The notes below the pieces were generated by a model that was not told the origin of the DNA, made no database searches, and saw only the letters and a list, made by a program, of their open reading frames with translations. The position numbers were made by a program, and so were the translations under genes. Positions 43,852 through 54,112 of a stretch of 64,000 nucleotides of DNA are shown in pieces. Source of the DNA: RGIG8244 sp045592785 (GTDB lineage: Bacteria; Verrucomicrobiota; Lentisphaeria; Victivallales; UBA1829); assembly GCA_045592785.1 (NCBI GenBank), contig JAZNVL010000060.1:1-64000 (forward strand), read 5' to 3'. How positions within the stretch are numbered: position 1 is the first letter of the stretch; every line of letters begins with the position of its first letter.

Positions 43852-46350
43852 TCAGGCATCCTTTTCTGCGGGAAGGAACAGGATCTTATTGTTGTCCAGA
43901 ACGGCACGGATCCCTTCTCCTTTCCGGAATGTTCCGCGGAGGATCACATCGGAAAGCGGATCTTCGATCATGCGTTCCACCATTCTGCGCAACGGACGTG
44001 CGCCGTACTCTGCCTGCACATCCTGATCCAGAAGATAACGGATGACCTCCGGTTCCACCGTAAGTTTCTGTCCGGCTTCCTCAAGTCGTTTTGCGAGTTT
44101 ATTGACTTCCAGCGTGATGATCTTTTCCAGATCTTCGCGGACAAGTTTCCGGAATACAACGACTTCATCCAGACGGTTGATAAATTCCGGCTTGAACCGT
44201 TTTTTTGCGATTTCCAGCAAACGGTCGCCAGTCTTCTGATTCTTTTCCACTTCACTCCCGGCAAAGCCCAGAGCACCGCCGCCCTTCGCAAGCACTTCCG
44301 CACCCACATTGCTGGTCATGATGACCACCGTGTTCCGGAAATCGATACGCCGTCCCAGGGTATCCGTCAGCTTCCCTTCTTCCAGGATCTGCAGGAACAT
44401 GTGCATCACGTCCGGGTGTGCCTTTTCGATCTCATCGAACAAGACCACGCTGTATGGATGACGGCGTACTTTTTCTGTCAGTTCGCCGCCGTCACCGTGT
44501 CCCACATATCCCGGCGGGGAACCCACCAGACGGCTCACGTTGAATTTTTCCATGTATTCGGACATATCCACCTGGATCAGTGCATCGGCACTGCCGAACA
44601 TGAATTCCGCCAATGCTTTTGCCAGAAGTGTCTTACCCACCCCGGTGGGCCCCAGGAACATAAAGGAGCCGATGGGGCGTGCCGGATCTTTCAGGTTCGC
44701 CCGGGAACGCCGCAGGGAACGTGCGATGGAAGATACGGCATCATCCTGTCCGATGACAGTCTGCGCCAAATCATTTTCCATATTGAGCAGGCGTCCGGTC
44801 TCGCCGGATTCCATTTGCTGTACGGGGATCCCGCTGAGTTTGGAAAGGACTTCTGCGATATCATTTTCGGTGATGCATGGTTTGGAGCGTTCCGTTTCAT
44901 TTTTCCATGTGGAGACAGTGGCTTCGATCTGCTGTTTTAACGCCCGTTCCTGATTCCGGAGTTCCGCCGCTTCTTCGAATTTCTGCTCGGTGATGGCATT
45001 ATCTTTCTGCTGTTTGATTTCTTCCAGCTGTTTCTCCAACGGGCGGAGATCCGGAGCCTTTTTCATGTTCTGAATACGCACACGGGCTCCCGACTCATCC
45101 ATCAGGTCAATGGCTTTATCCGGCAGAAAACGTCCGCTGATATACCGGTCTGCCAGTTTCACCGCAGCCTCAATGGCATCCGGCGTGTAACGGACACCAT
45201 GATGTTCCTCGTATTTCCCTTTCAATCCCATCAGGATCTTAACGGCATCCTCCGGGGAAGGGGGATTGACGATGACAGACTGGAACCGACGTTCCAGAGC
45301 GGCATCTTTTTCAATGCCTTTCCGGTATTCATCCAGGGTGGTCGCGCCGATACATTGCAGTTCCCCGCGTGACAACGCCGGCTTGATGATGTTGGCGGCA
45401 TCCATGGTCCCTTCGGGGGAACCTGCGCCGACCAGCGTATGGAGTTCGTCGATAAAGAGGATCGCCACGCCGGAGTTCTGTACTTCATCCAGTACCGCTT
45501 TGATCCGTTCTTCGAATTGTCCGCGGTACTTTGTGCCTGCGACCATCAGTGTGAGGTCGAGGGAGAAGATCTGTTTCCCGGCAAGGATTTCCGGTACGTC
45601 ACCGGCGGCGATCTTTTCCGCAAGACCTTCCACGATCGCGGTCTTGCCCACGCCCGCTTCCCCGATCAGCACCGGATTGTTTTTTGTACGGCGGCACAGA
45701 ATCTGAATGACCCGTTCGATCTCATCCTGGCGTCCGATCACGGGGTCCAGCTTACCGGTTTTTGCCAATTCCGTCAAGTTTCTGCCGAAGGTGTTGAGAG
45801 CCGTGAGATTTCCGAATGGGGCATTGCTTTCCTGGGGCGGAGTCACACCCGTTTTTGCCGATTCGGAATCGGGGGTGTACGTCGGCTCCAGAGCGGCAAG
45901 CACTTTCTTCCGCAGAGACTCTGCATCCACGTTCCGTTCAGCCAGGATCCGGGCGGCATTGCTTTCACCGTCATGCAGGATCGCCAGCAGAAGGTGTTCG
46001 GTCCCGATGTAGTTATAATTCATTGCTCTTGCTTCTTCGGCGGAGAGCAGAATGATCTTTTTCAACCGTTTTGTGATTGGTTTGTTCATCCCGGCGATCG
46101 CCAATGCGGCATCTTCCTCATTGACCGCGCGGACCAATTCATCCCGGAGCGAGTTCAGATCCACGTTCAGACTGCGGAGACTTTCCACCGCGATCCCTTC
46201 TTCCAGATTGATGATCCCGAGAAGAAGATGTTCTGCTCCGATACATTTATGATCAAGCCGGTTCACTTCCCGTAACGCGCCGATAAATGCCTGACGTGAA
46301 CGTGGGGTAAGATTTTTCAAGCAACTGTGGAGAGCATCTAATTCAGACAT
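43852..46350 (-). CDS. clpC: Clp protease ATPase subunit ClpC
   Basis: AAA+ unfoldase that feeds proteins to ClpP. Seen: two N-terminal Clp repeats (LTPRSRQAFIGALREV and a second IKLRLL-type repeat near 95-140), D1 Walker A GEAGVGKTA near 229-237, a UVR motif (QKDNAITEQKFEEAAELRN) near 450-475, D2 Walker A GPTGVGKT near 565-572, and DEIEKAHPD. 832 residues, normal. clpP is not in the window. Preceded by GGAAGG upstream of ATG 46350. Confidence 0.94.
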   Translation of the reverse strand: MSELDALHSCLKNLTPRSRQAFIGALREVNRLDHKCIGAEHLLLGIINLEEGIAVESLRSLNVDLNSLRDELVRAVNEEDAALAIAGMNKPITKRLKKIILLSAEEARAMNYNYIGTEHLLLAILHDGESNAARILAERNVDAESLRKKVLAALEPTYTPDSESAKTGVTPPQESNAPFGNLTALNTFGRNLTELAKTGKLDPVIGRQDEIERVIQILCRRTKNNPVLIGEAGVGKTAIVEGLAEKIAAGDVPEILAGKQIFSLDLTLMVAGTKYRGQFEERIKAVLDEVQNSGVAILFIDELHTLVGAGSPEGTMDAANIIKPALSRGELQCIGATTLDEYRKGIEKDAALERRFQSVIVNPPSPEDAVKILMGLKGKYEEHHGVRYTPDAIEAAVKLADRYISGRFLPDKAIDLMDESGARVRIQNMKKAPDLRPLEKQLEEIKQQKDNAITEQKFEEAAELRNQERALKQQIEATVSTWKNETERSKPCITENDIAEVLSKLSGIPVQQMESGETGRLLNMENDLAQTVIGQDDAVSSIARSLRRSRANLKDPARPIGSFMFLGPTGVGKTLLAKALAEFMFGSADALIQVDMSEYMEKFNVSRLVGSPPGYVGHGDGGELTEKVRRHPYSVVLFDEIEKAHPDVMHMFLQILEEGKLTDTLGRRIDFRNTVVIMTSNVGAEVLAKGGGALGFAGSEVEKNQKTGDRLLEIAKKRFKPEFINRLDEVVVFRKLVREDLEKIITLEVNKLAKRLEEAGQKLTVEPEVIRYLLDQDVQAEYGARPLRRMVERMIEDPLSDVILRGTFRKGEGIRAVLDNNKILFLPAEKDA

Positions 46351-46371
46351 AAAACGGAATCCTTCCTCTGT

Positions 46372-47556
46372 TTATTTTTCTTCCGCGGAATAATACCCGT
46401 TGTTTGCCAGTACGGACTGGAAAATACGATGGTGTTCCTGTGTCATTGCAAAAAATTGCAGTGACACCTGTTTCTTCAAATCCTGGAAGATATGGGCTGG
46501 TACATGCAGTTTTTCCGCAGCTTCCAGAAGAACGTTCAAGGCGAACAGCTGTGAATACCGTTTGCCGTTGCTCTTCAAATACATGACCTGCGCTTTGTCA
46601 TATACTTCACCCCAGCGTCCCAAATGTTTAAGTATGTTGAGCCGACATTCATATACACCCATGTCCCCGGGAATCAGTTGTTCGATCTGATCCAACAGTC
46701 CCAATTTGATTTCCGGGGTGAGATCCGGACGCATGACTTCCGCTCCAAACAGGACTGCCGCAGGGCGGACCAGTTCCACCGGGACAAAAAACTGTGTCCG
46801 GTTATGGATCGCCTGGTACAGTTCCGGGTAATTATCCCCGATTTCCCGGCGGATCGTGCGGTATTCTTCCATGTATTCCTTTTTGTGTGACATGGTGTAT
46901 TGATTATCATGTTCCCGATACAGCAGACGGTATTCATCCACAAACAGAAGATCTTTTTTCAATGCAAGGGAGACCCACATGGTCACATCCACAGGTCCTT
47001 TGATCTCCGTATGGAACAGAGGAGAACTGTATCCGCCCACTTCTTTCAAGTCGGACATGCGGATGAACATGGCATTGTGTGTGGTGCGGGGGAGGTAGGA
47101 CATCACAAATACGCTGTGATCGCCGCCGCCGTTCCGGGAAAGGTCCCGGTTATCCTTGAAATAACGTTTCTTCCCGTATGTTGCCGCAATGTGCGGATTT
47201 GCATCCAGAAATTCCATGTTGTTATCCAGATTGAACGGAAGAAGAATGTCATCGCAATCAAACGGCATAAAATAATCGCCTTTTGCTTCTTCCACCAAAC
47301 GGCTGTAGGAATATTTGATCCCTTTGTTACCGGGATTTTTCAATACACGGATAAATTTATATTGCTTTGCATATTCTCTGGCGATGTCTCCATCTCCGCC
47401 TTCCGGAGAGCCGTCATCGCAAATCAAAAGTTCCGTATCGGTGCGATCTTTGATCACTGCAAGAATGGAATCCAATGCAGAGCGGAAAAAAGGTTGTTTC
47501 TGATAACAGGAAACTGCTACTGTTAAACGGATCTTGCTTTTTCTTCTTTTTGCCAT
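46372..47556 (-). CDS. Family 2 glycosyltransferase
   Basis: GT-A-fold glycosyltransferase of the cytoplasmic face, likely for a cell-surface glycan. Seen: the N-terminal TVAVSCYQKQPFFRSALDS, the nucleotide-binding LLICDDGSPEG, and the metal-binding FMPFDCDDI near 112-120; a C-terminal helical extension of about 140 residues without membrane segments. ATG 47556 is preferred over 47568 for fit to the family start. The gene lies 22 bases upstream of clpC in the same direction. Confidence 0.85.
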   Translation of the reverse strand: MAKRRKSKIRLTVAVSCYQKQPFFRSALDSILAVIKDRTDTELLICDDGSPEGGDGDIAREYAKQYKFIRVLKNPGNKGIKYSYSRLVEEAKGDYFMPFDCDDILLPFNLDNNMEFLDANPHIAATYGKKRYFKDNRDLSRNGGGDHSVFVMSYLPRTTHNAMFIRMSDLKEVGGYSSPLFHTEIKGPVDVTMWVSLALKKDLLFVDEYRLLYREHDNQYTMSHKKEYMEEYRTIRREIGDNYPELYQAIHNRTQFFVPVELVRPAAVLFGAEVMRPDLTPEIKLGLLDQIEQLIPGDMGVYECRLNILKHLGRWGEVYDKAQVMYLKSNGKRYSQLFALNVLLEAAEKLHVPAHIFQDLKKQVSLQFFAMTQEHHRIFQSVLANNGYYSAEEK

Positions 47557-47633
47557 GATATTCACCATGCTTTTTCGCTTGCTTCTTTATAATAATAAAG
47601 GGGAATATAGCATCTATTTCACGCTTTTCAAGC

Positions 47634-47672
47634 AAAAATAAAAAAAATCCCGGAACCTTTTCCGGTCCCGGG
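47634..47672 (-). terminator. Terminator of the gene at 47690
   Basis: Stem TCCCGG-ACC around TTTT at 47647-47672, followed on the minus strand by a T-rich run. It ends the leftward glycoside hydrolase transcript. Confidence 0.7.
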
Positions 47673-47689
47673 AGAATGATATGTTTCCC

Positions 47690-50600
47690 TTATGCTTCCA
47701 CAAGCACTTCCGGTTCATCCAGAAGCCCAAGCGGTACCAGGATCTTATCCGGATGTTCAAACTGTCTCAACTGCCAGGAGCCGCACCAGCCAGGCGTACT
47801 TTCTCCATTGGGCAGGTAGAACGGACCATGGGAGTTCCGGCGGGAGCCGTATACATTGATCACAAGTTTATTTTCACCGTCACGGATCAAATCTGTCACC
47901 TCCACTTCGTACGGAGCCCAGCCAACCGGGATCAGTTCCGAACCGTTGACGGATACTGCAAATGCACTTCCCTGCCAGCCATTGACTTTGATGAATGTGC
48001 GTTTGCCTTTTTCTGCCCGGAAACTGCGTGTATAACGGAGGGACCCGGAATAATTGGGCAGCCCGGCATCGCAGACATCGCCGCAGGAGAACGTTGCGGG
48101 CAGTTCGATCAGAGTGTCCGTATTCTTTTCCACGCCGAATTCGCCCAGCAGGAACATGGATTCCAATCCGGGCAGGAGTTCATGGTATTTCCCGGCAAGT
48201 TCGATCACGTTTTCCCCTTCTTTCAACATTGCAGCAGGAAGTTCCAGACGGCGCAGGGAGGGATCGATCCACCAGGAGGCATCTTTCTGTTCCAATGTCG
48301 CGCCATTGACTTTGATCGTGTAAAGATCCGGACGTTCCAATGCCAGATACAGTTCACCGGTGGGCAGGGCCTTGCAGGTGAAATCATAACGCAGAACAAG
48401 ATCCAGCTGTCTTTCCGGTGTTTCCTGATGTGCGGTCAGCCAGGGCTGCGCCATACTTCCGCCCCGGTCCGGTTTGTCAAGAACCTTGCGCAGTTCCGTA
48501 TCCACGTTCAGAACATAATCTTTCGCTTTCCATTCGCCGCCATCAATACAGTAAGCGCACTGGTCGAGAACGAGTACGTTCTGTTCATCACGGTCGATCT
48601 TCCAGCCGTCGGCAGGCAGTTTGATACTTTGCAGGGAGACTGGTTTCTGCGGCATCGGTTTCGCTTCGATCTCTTTCTCCGTGATAAAGAACAACCGGGA
48701 GCCCAGTTCCACAAAAGAGGTGCGGATCGTGGCTTTCCCGTTCGCAACTTCACCGTCCGCATGATAGATCTCACCGGTCTTCAAGTTCAATTCATAGACT
48801 TTGCCGCTGACTTCATTCACGGTCACGGTGACACTGGGGAATACCAGTTTACGATCTTTCACCCGCGGGGCTCCGTCATTATTCCGGGGCACTACACCCA
48901 CATTGCAAAGGAAGATCGTCTGGAAATCTTCTCCCTTACGCAACAGATAAAGCGCTGGCAGGATCTCGCCGCCGTCCTCCCCGGTCACAGAGACACGGCG
49001 CACCGCAGGTGACATCATTTCCACCATGTTGTCTTTCGTGACAGAAGTAAAGGCTTTGTATGTTTCCGCGGCTTCCGTGGAACGTTTGCCGTCCACATAC
49101 GCCGGGGGAGTATCCAGATAGAAGACTTTGCCCCCTTTCGCCGCAAATTCACGCAGAAACGCCAGCGTTGTCCCGCGGATCTCCACCATGTGCGGGATGA
49201 GGACTGCTTTATAAGCCGCCTGTGCGATCCGGATCCTGCCTTCTTCCACAACGCAATGACGCGTCATGACTTCTTCATCCCCGTAGTCGAAGTCCAGGTG
49301 ATGTGTCAACAGGATATTACGGGTTTCGAACATTTCAAGATCCCAGGGGGATTCCTCGGTGAAACTGCGGTCTTTCATCGGCATGACCGACCAGGCAGAT
49401 TCTTCCGGGTGGATCACAAGCAGATCACGCTGTTCTTCGCCGTCAGAGAGTGCAGCATTCAACCGGGCAAAGTAGTCCTCCACCAGCGGAAGCTGTTTGT
49501 ACCAGGAGGACTGGAACGAAATACTTGCCGGGTAATCCCGTTTCGCTTGTGCTTCCATGGAGTACCAGGCAAGATGCTGACAACGCAGGTTGATCCCCAG
49601 TGCGAACTGCCAGTCACCCAACGCTTTATGTCCGAAGAACGGGAAGTCCCAACCCGTACAGCCGTAAGTTTCGCTCAATCTCCAGCGACGTCCGAACTGA
49701 TGCGCCATACTGGTACACTGTTTGGCGGTATCATAGATCAAGTTGTGTTCGGTCAAAAGGTCGATCCCGGGTGCCTGCATGTATTCGTAAAAACGCATGG
49801 CTGCGCCCACCTGAAGCTGCTGGGCAAACAGGGAATCTTCCAGCAGGACATGTCCCGTGGATTCGATCCCGGCTTTCTCGCAGAACTCATAGATCGGTTT
49901 CGCATAGGAATTCACAAAGAGTTCCGTGCTGATCTCCATATATTCACGGTGCAGCGGGGAAATCGCTTCCCCTTCAAAACGGTACAGCAGTTCCGGAAGA
50001 CGCGCCAGAATGTCACTGCCGAATTTTTCTTTCACCAGTTCCGGGATCCGATCCGTCCATTGAAGTTCCTTGTGCGCCTGCCCGTGGAAGAAATTCGGTT
50101 CATCGGTGAAGATGCCCGGTATCGTTTTTCCAAAATACTTCCCGCTTTTTTCCAGATATTTTTCGTGGGTGACGCGGATGAATTCCGCCGTCGCTTCCGG
50201 ATTCATGGTGTCCAGATACGTCTGATTGTTGAACCAGGAACTTTCTTGCGCAAGAACGCGGTGGAACACATAAACTTTTTCCCCTTCCTTGCGATCGGAT
50301 TCCGCTTCGATCCTGCGGTATGACTTCATCGTTTTTTCATCGTCACTCAATGTGATCGCAAAAAGTCCGAAACAAATGGAATCTTCTTCCTTGTACTTGG
50401 GAAGTTCGCCGCCGGGCTCGATTTCCACCGGGATCAGATAGCGGATACGGAATTCTTTGTTTTTCGTCACAAGTCCGCCCGCCGCTCCGGAGGGCCAACG
50501 GTCTTCATCGTAAAGCCAGGCACGCATGTTCAGCTTTTCCGCTTCATCGGCACAGGCGTTGATACATTCAAAGAACTCATCGCTCAAATAAGGCGTATTC

Positions 50601-50767
50601 AATCCCACGCGGGCGTGCATGAAAAATCCACCCAATCCCATTTCGTGGAAGATCCGGATCTGACGGCGCAGTTCATCGGGGGAAAGTTTCGTGTTCCATG
50701 CCCAGAAGGGGGCGGCACGGAATTCCGACGGCGTGTTTTTCACATTCTCAAGGATGTTGCTTAACAT
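47690..50767 (-). CDS. Large glycoside hydrolase (GH106-like), paralogue 1
   Basis: Probable intracellular exo-glycosidase. Seen: the N-terminal barrel start AAPFWAWNTKLSPDELRRQI, GGFFMHARVGLNTPYLSD, and AWLYDEDRWPSGAAGG, typical of GH106-like proteins (alpha-L-rhamnosidase family and relatives); acidic motifs further on (FTDEPNFFHG near 220); a GATase-like region near 480-560; and a C-terminal beta-sandwich domain with VNGSELIPVGWAPYEVEVTD, as in sugar-binding domains of GH2. No signal peptide, so it is cytoplasmic. 1025 residues. It has its own promoter at 50811-50839 and its neighbour is a close paralogue. Exact substrate not known. Confidence 0.78.
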   Translation of the reverse strand: MLSNILENVKNTPSEFRAAPFWAWNTKLSPDELRRQIRIFHEMGLGGFFMHARVGLNTPYLSDEFFECINACADEAEKLNMRAWLYDEDRWPSGAAGGLVTKNKEFRIRYLIPVEIEPGGELPKYKEEDSICFGLFAITLSDDEKTMKSYRRIEAESDRKEGEKVYVFHRVLAQESSWFNNQTYLDTMNPEATAEFIRVTHEKYLEKSGKYFGKTIPGIFTDEPNFFHGQAHKELQWTDRIPELVKEKFGSDILARLPELLYRFEGEAISPLHREYMEISTELFVNSYAKPIYEFCEKAGIESTGHVLLEDSLFAQQLQVGAAMRFYEYMQAPGIDLLTEHNLIYDTAKQCTSMAHQFGRRWRLSETYGCTGWDFPFFGHKALGDWQFALGINLRCQHLAWYSMEAQAKRDYPASISFQSSWYKQLPLVEDYFARLNAALSDGEEQRDLLVIHPEESAWSVMPMKDRSFTEESPWDLEMFETRNILLTHHLDFDYGDEEVMTRHCVVEEGRIRIAQAAYKAVLIPHMVEIRGTTLAFLREFAAKGGKVFYLDTPPAYVDGKRSTEAAETYKAFTSVTKDNMVEMMSPAVRRVSVTGEDGGEILPALYLLRKGEDFQTIFLCNVGVVPRNNDGAPRVKDRKLVFPSVTVTVNEVSGKVYELNLKTGEIYHADGEVANGKATIRTSFVELGSRLFFITEKEIEAKPMPQKPVSLQSIKLPADGWKIDRDEQNVLVLDQCAYCIDGGEWKAKDYVLNVDTELRKVLDKPDRGGSMAQPWLTAHQETPERQLDLVLRYDFTCKALPTGELYLALERPDLYTIKVNGATLEQKDASWWIDPSLRRLELPAAMLKEGENVIELAGKYHELLPGLESMFLLGEFGVEKNTDTLIELPATFSCGDVCDAGLPNYSGSLRYTRSFRAEKGKRTFIKVNGWQGSAFAVSVNGSELIPVGWAPYEVEVTDLIRDGENKLVINVYGSRRNSHGPFYLPNGESTPGWCGSWQLRQFEHPDKILVPLGLLDEPEVLVEA

Positions 50768-50810
50768 CGTAATATCTCTCCTATCATTGTTGTGTTTTAT
50801 AACAGCTCAT

Positions 50811-50839
50811 AACATACAGTATGATAGCATTCCGTGCAA
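50811..50839 (-). promoter_or_regulatory. Promoter of paralogue 1
   Basis: Minus strand: TTGCAC (50839-50834), 17-base spacer, TATGTT (50816-50811). Confidence 0.5.
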
Positions 50840-50874
50840 ATTTTTTTCCATAAAAAACAGAAAAAAGTTTGCAC
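50834..50874 (-). terminator. Hairpin after paralogue 2
   Basis: GTGCAAA-T7 at 50834-50847 pairs with AAAAAAGTTTGCAC at 50861-50874, directly after the stop at 50882. The -35 box of the next promoter overlaps this hairpin. Confidence 0.5.
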
Positions 50875-50881
50875 GTTTTGC

Positions 50882-53800
50882 TTATGCTTCCACCAATATT
50901 TCCGGTTCATCCAGAAGACCCAGCGGTGCCAGAATCTTATCCGGATGCGCAAAACAACTCATCTGCGCCGGACCGCACCAGCCGGGGGAGATTTCTCCGT
51001 CATGAAGATAAAACGGTCCGTGTGAGTTCCGGCGGGAACCGAAGATATTGATTTTAAGTTCATTTTCGCCATCACGGATGAAGTCTGTCACTTCCACTTC
51101 GTATGGAGCCCAGCCGACCGGGATCAGTTTCGAACCGTTGACGGAAACACCGAACGCAGTCCCTTCCCAGTTGTTGACTTTGATGAACGTGCGTTTGCCT
51201 TTTTCCGCCCGGAAATTGCGGGTATAAGTGAGTGCCCCGGAATAATTGGGCAGCCCGGCATCGCAGACATCGCCGCAGGAGAACGTTGCGGAGAGTTCGG
51301 TCAGGGTGTCTGTATTCTTTTCCACACCGAATTCACCCAGCAGGAACATGGATTCCAGTCCAGGCAGAAGTTCATGGTATTTCCCGGCAAGTTCGATCAC
51401 GTTTTCCCCTTCTTTCAGCATCGCCGCAGGAAGTTCCAGACGGCGCAGGGAGGGATCCACCCACCAGGAGACATCGTGCTGTTCCAACAGAACACCATTG
51501 ACTTTGATCGTGTAAAGATCCGGACGTTCCAATGCCAGATACAGCGCACCGGAGGGCAGGGCGTTACAGGTGAAATCATAACGCAAGACGATATCCAGCT
51601 GATTTTCCGGTATTGCTTGCGCCGATGTCAGCCAGGGCTGTACCATTTGTCCTCCACGCCCGCGGACTCCCAATGCTTTGCGTAAAGCCTGGTCCACTTC
51701 CAGAATGAACGTTTTCGGTTCATATTCCCCGCCGTTGATGGAGTAACTGCATTGGTCAAGGACCAGTACATTCGGTTCGTCCCGCCGGATCTTCCATCCA
51801 TCGGCAGGAAGTTTCTGACTTTTTACGGAGGCCGGGAATAACGGTCTTTCCTTTGCAGGCAGTTCGTTTTCTGTTATGAAGAACAAACGGGATTCGATTT
51901 CGGAAAATGAGGTCCGGATCGTTGCTTTGCCGTCCACGACTTCGCCGTCAGCATAATAGATCTCCCCGGTCTTCAAGTTCAATTCATAAATCCTGCCGCG
52001 TACATCATTCACTGTGACAGTCGCGACGGGATAGACCAGATTACGGTATCTTACCTGCATCCCGCCATTGTAATTATTCGATTTCATCCCCGTATTGCAA
52101 AGGAAGAGCGTTTGGAAATCATCCCCCTTACGCAACAGATAAAGTACCGGCTCGATCTCGTTGCCGTCTTCCCCGGTCACAGAAACACGCCGTGCCGCCG
52201 GGGATATACGCTCCACCATGTTTTCTTGTGTGACGAAAGTGAAGGCTTTGTAGGTTTCCGCCGCTTCCGTGGAACGTTTGCCGTCCACATACGCAGGTAC
52301 TTCGCCCATGTAAAACACATGGCCGCCATTTGCCGCGAACGCACGCAGAAACGCCAGCGTTGTCCCGCGGATCTGCGCCATGTGCGGGATCAGGACCGCT
52401 TTATAAGCTGCCTTTGCGATCCGGAGCTTCCCGTTTTCCACAACGCAATGGCGGGACATGACTTCTTCGTCTCCGTAGTCGAAGTCCAGATGATGGATCA
52501 GCAGCTGATTGCGCATTTCGATAAACTCAACATCCCATGGGCATCTTCCGGTAAAGTGACGATCCTTCAGCGGGGTGACAGACCAGGTCGATTCTTCCGG
52601 GTGGATCACCAGCAGATCACGCTGTTCTTCCCCTTCCGAAAGCGCGGCACCCAAACGGGCAAAATAATCTTCCACCATGGGAAGTTGTTTGTACCAGGAG
52701 GATTGGAACGAAATACTCGCCGGATAATCCCGTTTCGCTTCCCCTTCCATGGAGTACCAGGCAAGGTGCGGACAACGCAGGTTGATCCCCAGCGCATACT
52801 GCCAGTCACCCAACGCTTTGTGTCCGGAAAACGGGAAATTCCATCCCGTACAGCCGTAAGTCTCGCTCAATCGCCAACGGCGCCCGAACTGATGCGCCAT
52901 ACTGGTACATTGTTTCGCTGTATCGTAGATCATGGAGTGTTCCGTCAGCAGGTCGATCCCCGGTGCGTGCATGTATTCGTAAAAACGCATCGTCGCTCCG
53001 ACTTGCATCATTTGTGCGTAAACCGTATCTTCCTGCAGAACATGTCCCGTGGATTCGATCCCGTTTTGTTCGCAGAAATCATAGATCGGTTTCGCAAAGG
53101 ATTTGACAAAAAGATCCGTCGTGACATTCATATATTCCCGATAAAGCGGGGAAATCGTTTCTCCCTCAAAACGGTATAACAATTCCGGAAGACGCGCCAG
53201 AATATCCGAACCGAACTGTTCCTTCATCACTACCGGGATGCGATCGGTCCACGCCATCTGTTTTTTTGCATTGCCGCCATGGAAGAAATTGGGCTCATCC
53301 ATGAAAATGCCGGGGACTGTTTTTCCGAAATACTGTTTACATTCCTTCTTGTATTTTTCGTGGGTGACACGGATAAATTCCGCAGTCGCCTCCGGATTCA
53401 ACGTGTCAAGATACGTTTGATCGTTGAACCAGGAACTGGGCTGTGTGATGGTGCGCTGGAACGCATAGACCGTTTCCCCTTCTTTCCGGTCCGTTTCCGC
53501 TTCGATCTTGCGATAGGACTTCATCGTTTTTTCATCGTCACTCAACGTGATCGCGAAAAGTCCCAGGAAAAGCGAGTCCGGATACGCGGGGATCTGCTCC
53601 CCGATTCCGATTTCGTCCGTCGTCAGAAAACGCAGACGGTACTCCTTGTTCTTCGTTACAAGTCCGCCCGCCGCACCGGAAGGCCAGCGGTCTTCATCGT
53701 AAAGCCAGGCACGCATGTTCCGCTTTTCCGCTTCATCGGCACAGGCATTGATACATTCGAAAAATTCATCGCTCAAGTAAGGCGTATTCAAGCCCACACG

Positions 53801-53956
53801 GACGTGCATGAAAAATCCGCCCAGTCCCATCTCGTCGAAGATCTTTATCTGACGGCGCAGTTCTTCGGGGGAAAGTTTGGTATTCCATGCCCAGAAGGGG
53901 GCGGCACGGAATTCCGACGGCATATTTTTGACATTTTCAAGAATACGGTTTAACAT
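50882..53956 (-). CDS. Large glycoside hydrolase (GH106-like), paralogue 2
   Basis: Paralogue of the gene at 47690 and in tandem with it. Over the first 60 residues the two differ at seven positions; the similarity runs the full length (1024 versus 1025 residues), with more differences in the central and linker parts. The same features are seen: AAPFWAWNTKLSPEELRRQI, AWLYDEDRWPSGAAGG, FMDEPNFFHGG and the C-terminal sugar-binding-like domain (VNGSKLIPVGWAPYEVEVTD). No signal peptide. Tandem retention of two copies suggests slightly different substrates or higher dosage. It has its own promoter and lies downstream of the ABC importer genes. Confidence 0.78.
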   Translation of the reverse strand: MLNRILENVKNMPSEFRAAPFWAWNTKLSPEELRRQIKIFDEMGLGGFFMHVRVGLNTPYLSDEFFECINACADEAEKRNMRAWLYDEDRWPSGAAGGLVTKNKEYRLRFLTTDEIGIGEQIPAYPDSLFLGLFAITLSDDEKTMKSYRKIEAETDRKEGETVYAFQRTITQPSSWFNDQTYLDTLNPEATAEFIRVTHEKYKKECKQYFGKTVPGIFMDEPNFFHGGNAKKQMAWTDRIPVVMKEQFGSDILARLPELLYRFEGETISPLYREYMNVTTDLFVKSFAKPIYDFCEQNGIESTGHVLQEDTVYAQMMQVGATMRFYEYMHAPGIDLLTEHSMIYDTAKQCTSMAHQFGRRWRLSETYGCTGWNFPFSGHKALGDWQYALGINLRCPHLAWYSMEGEAKRDYPASISFQSSWYKQLPMVEDYFARLGAALSEGEEQRDLLVIHPEESTWSVTPLKDRHFTGRCPWDVEFIEMRNQLLIHHLDFDYGDEEVMSRHCVVENGKLRIAKAAYKAVLIPHMAQIRGTTLAFLRAFAANGGHVFYMGEVPAYVDGKRSTEAAETYKAFTFVTQENMVERISPAARRVSVTGEDGNEIEPVLYLLRKGDDFQTLFLCNTGMKSNNYNGGMQVRYRNLVYPVATVTVNDVRGRIYELNLKTGEIYYADGEVVDGKATIRTSFSEIESRLFFITENELPAKERPLFPASVKSQKLPADGWKIRRDEPNVLVLDQCSYSINGGEYEPKTFILEVDQALRKALGVRGRGGQMVQPWLTSAQAIPENQLDIVLRYDFTCNALPSGALYLALERPDLYTIKVNGVLLEQHDVSWWVDPSLRRLELPAAMLKEGENVIELAGKYHELLPGLESMFLLGEFGVEKNTDTLTELSATFSCGDVCDAGLPNYSGALTYTRNFRAEKGKRTFIKVNNWEGTAFGVSVNGSKLIPVGWAPYEVEVTDFIRDGENELKINIFGSRRNSHGPFYLHDGEISPGWCGPAQMSCFAHPDKILAPLGLLDEPEILVEA

Positions 53957-54000
53957 CGTAATGTGACTCCTTGTTGTGTTTATTTTGTGTAACAGGCATT

Positions 54001-54029
54001 ACCATACAGCATTATCACTTGTATTGCAA
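54001..54029 (-). promoter_or_regulatory. Promoter of paralogue 2
   Basis: Minus strand: TTGCAA (54029-54024), 17-base spacer, TATGGT (54006-54001). Confidence 0.5.
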
Positions 54030-54049
54030 ATTTCTTTTTCAAAAATAAT

Positions 54050-54085
54050 GCAAAAAAATCGCCGTACCCGTTTCCGGATACGGCG
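54050..54085 (-). terminator. Terminator of the ABC importer transcript
   Basis: Stem CGCCGTA (54060-54066) with TACGGCG (54079-54085), followed on the minus strand by a run of T. It separates the importer genes from the hydrolase genes. Confidence 0.7.
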
Positions 54086-54112
54086 TTTGAATAATACTCT
54101 GTATTCGCAGTA

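Noticed and set aside
45439..46275. 278-residue plus-strand ORF
   Set aside because: Antisense to the highly conserved clpC gene.
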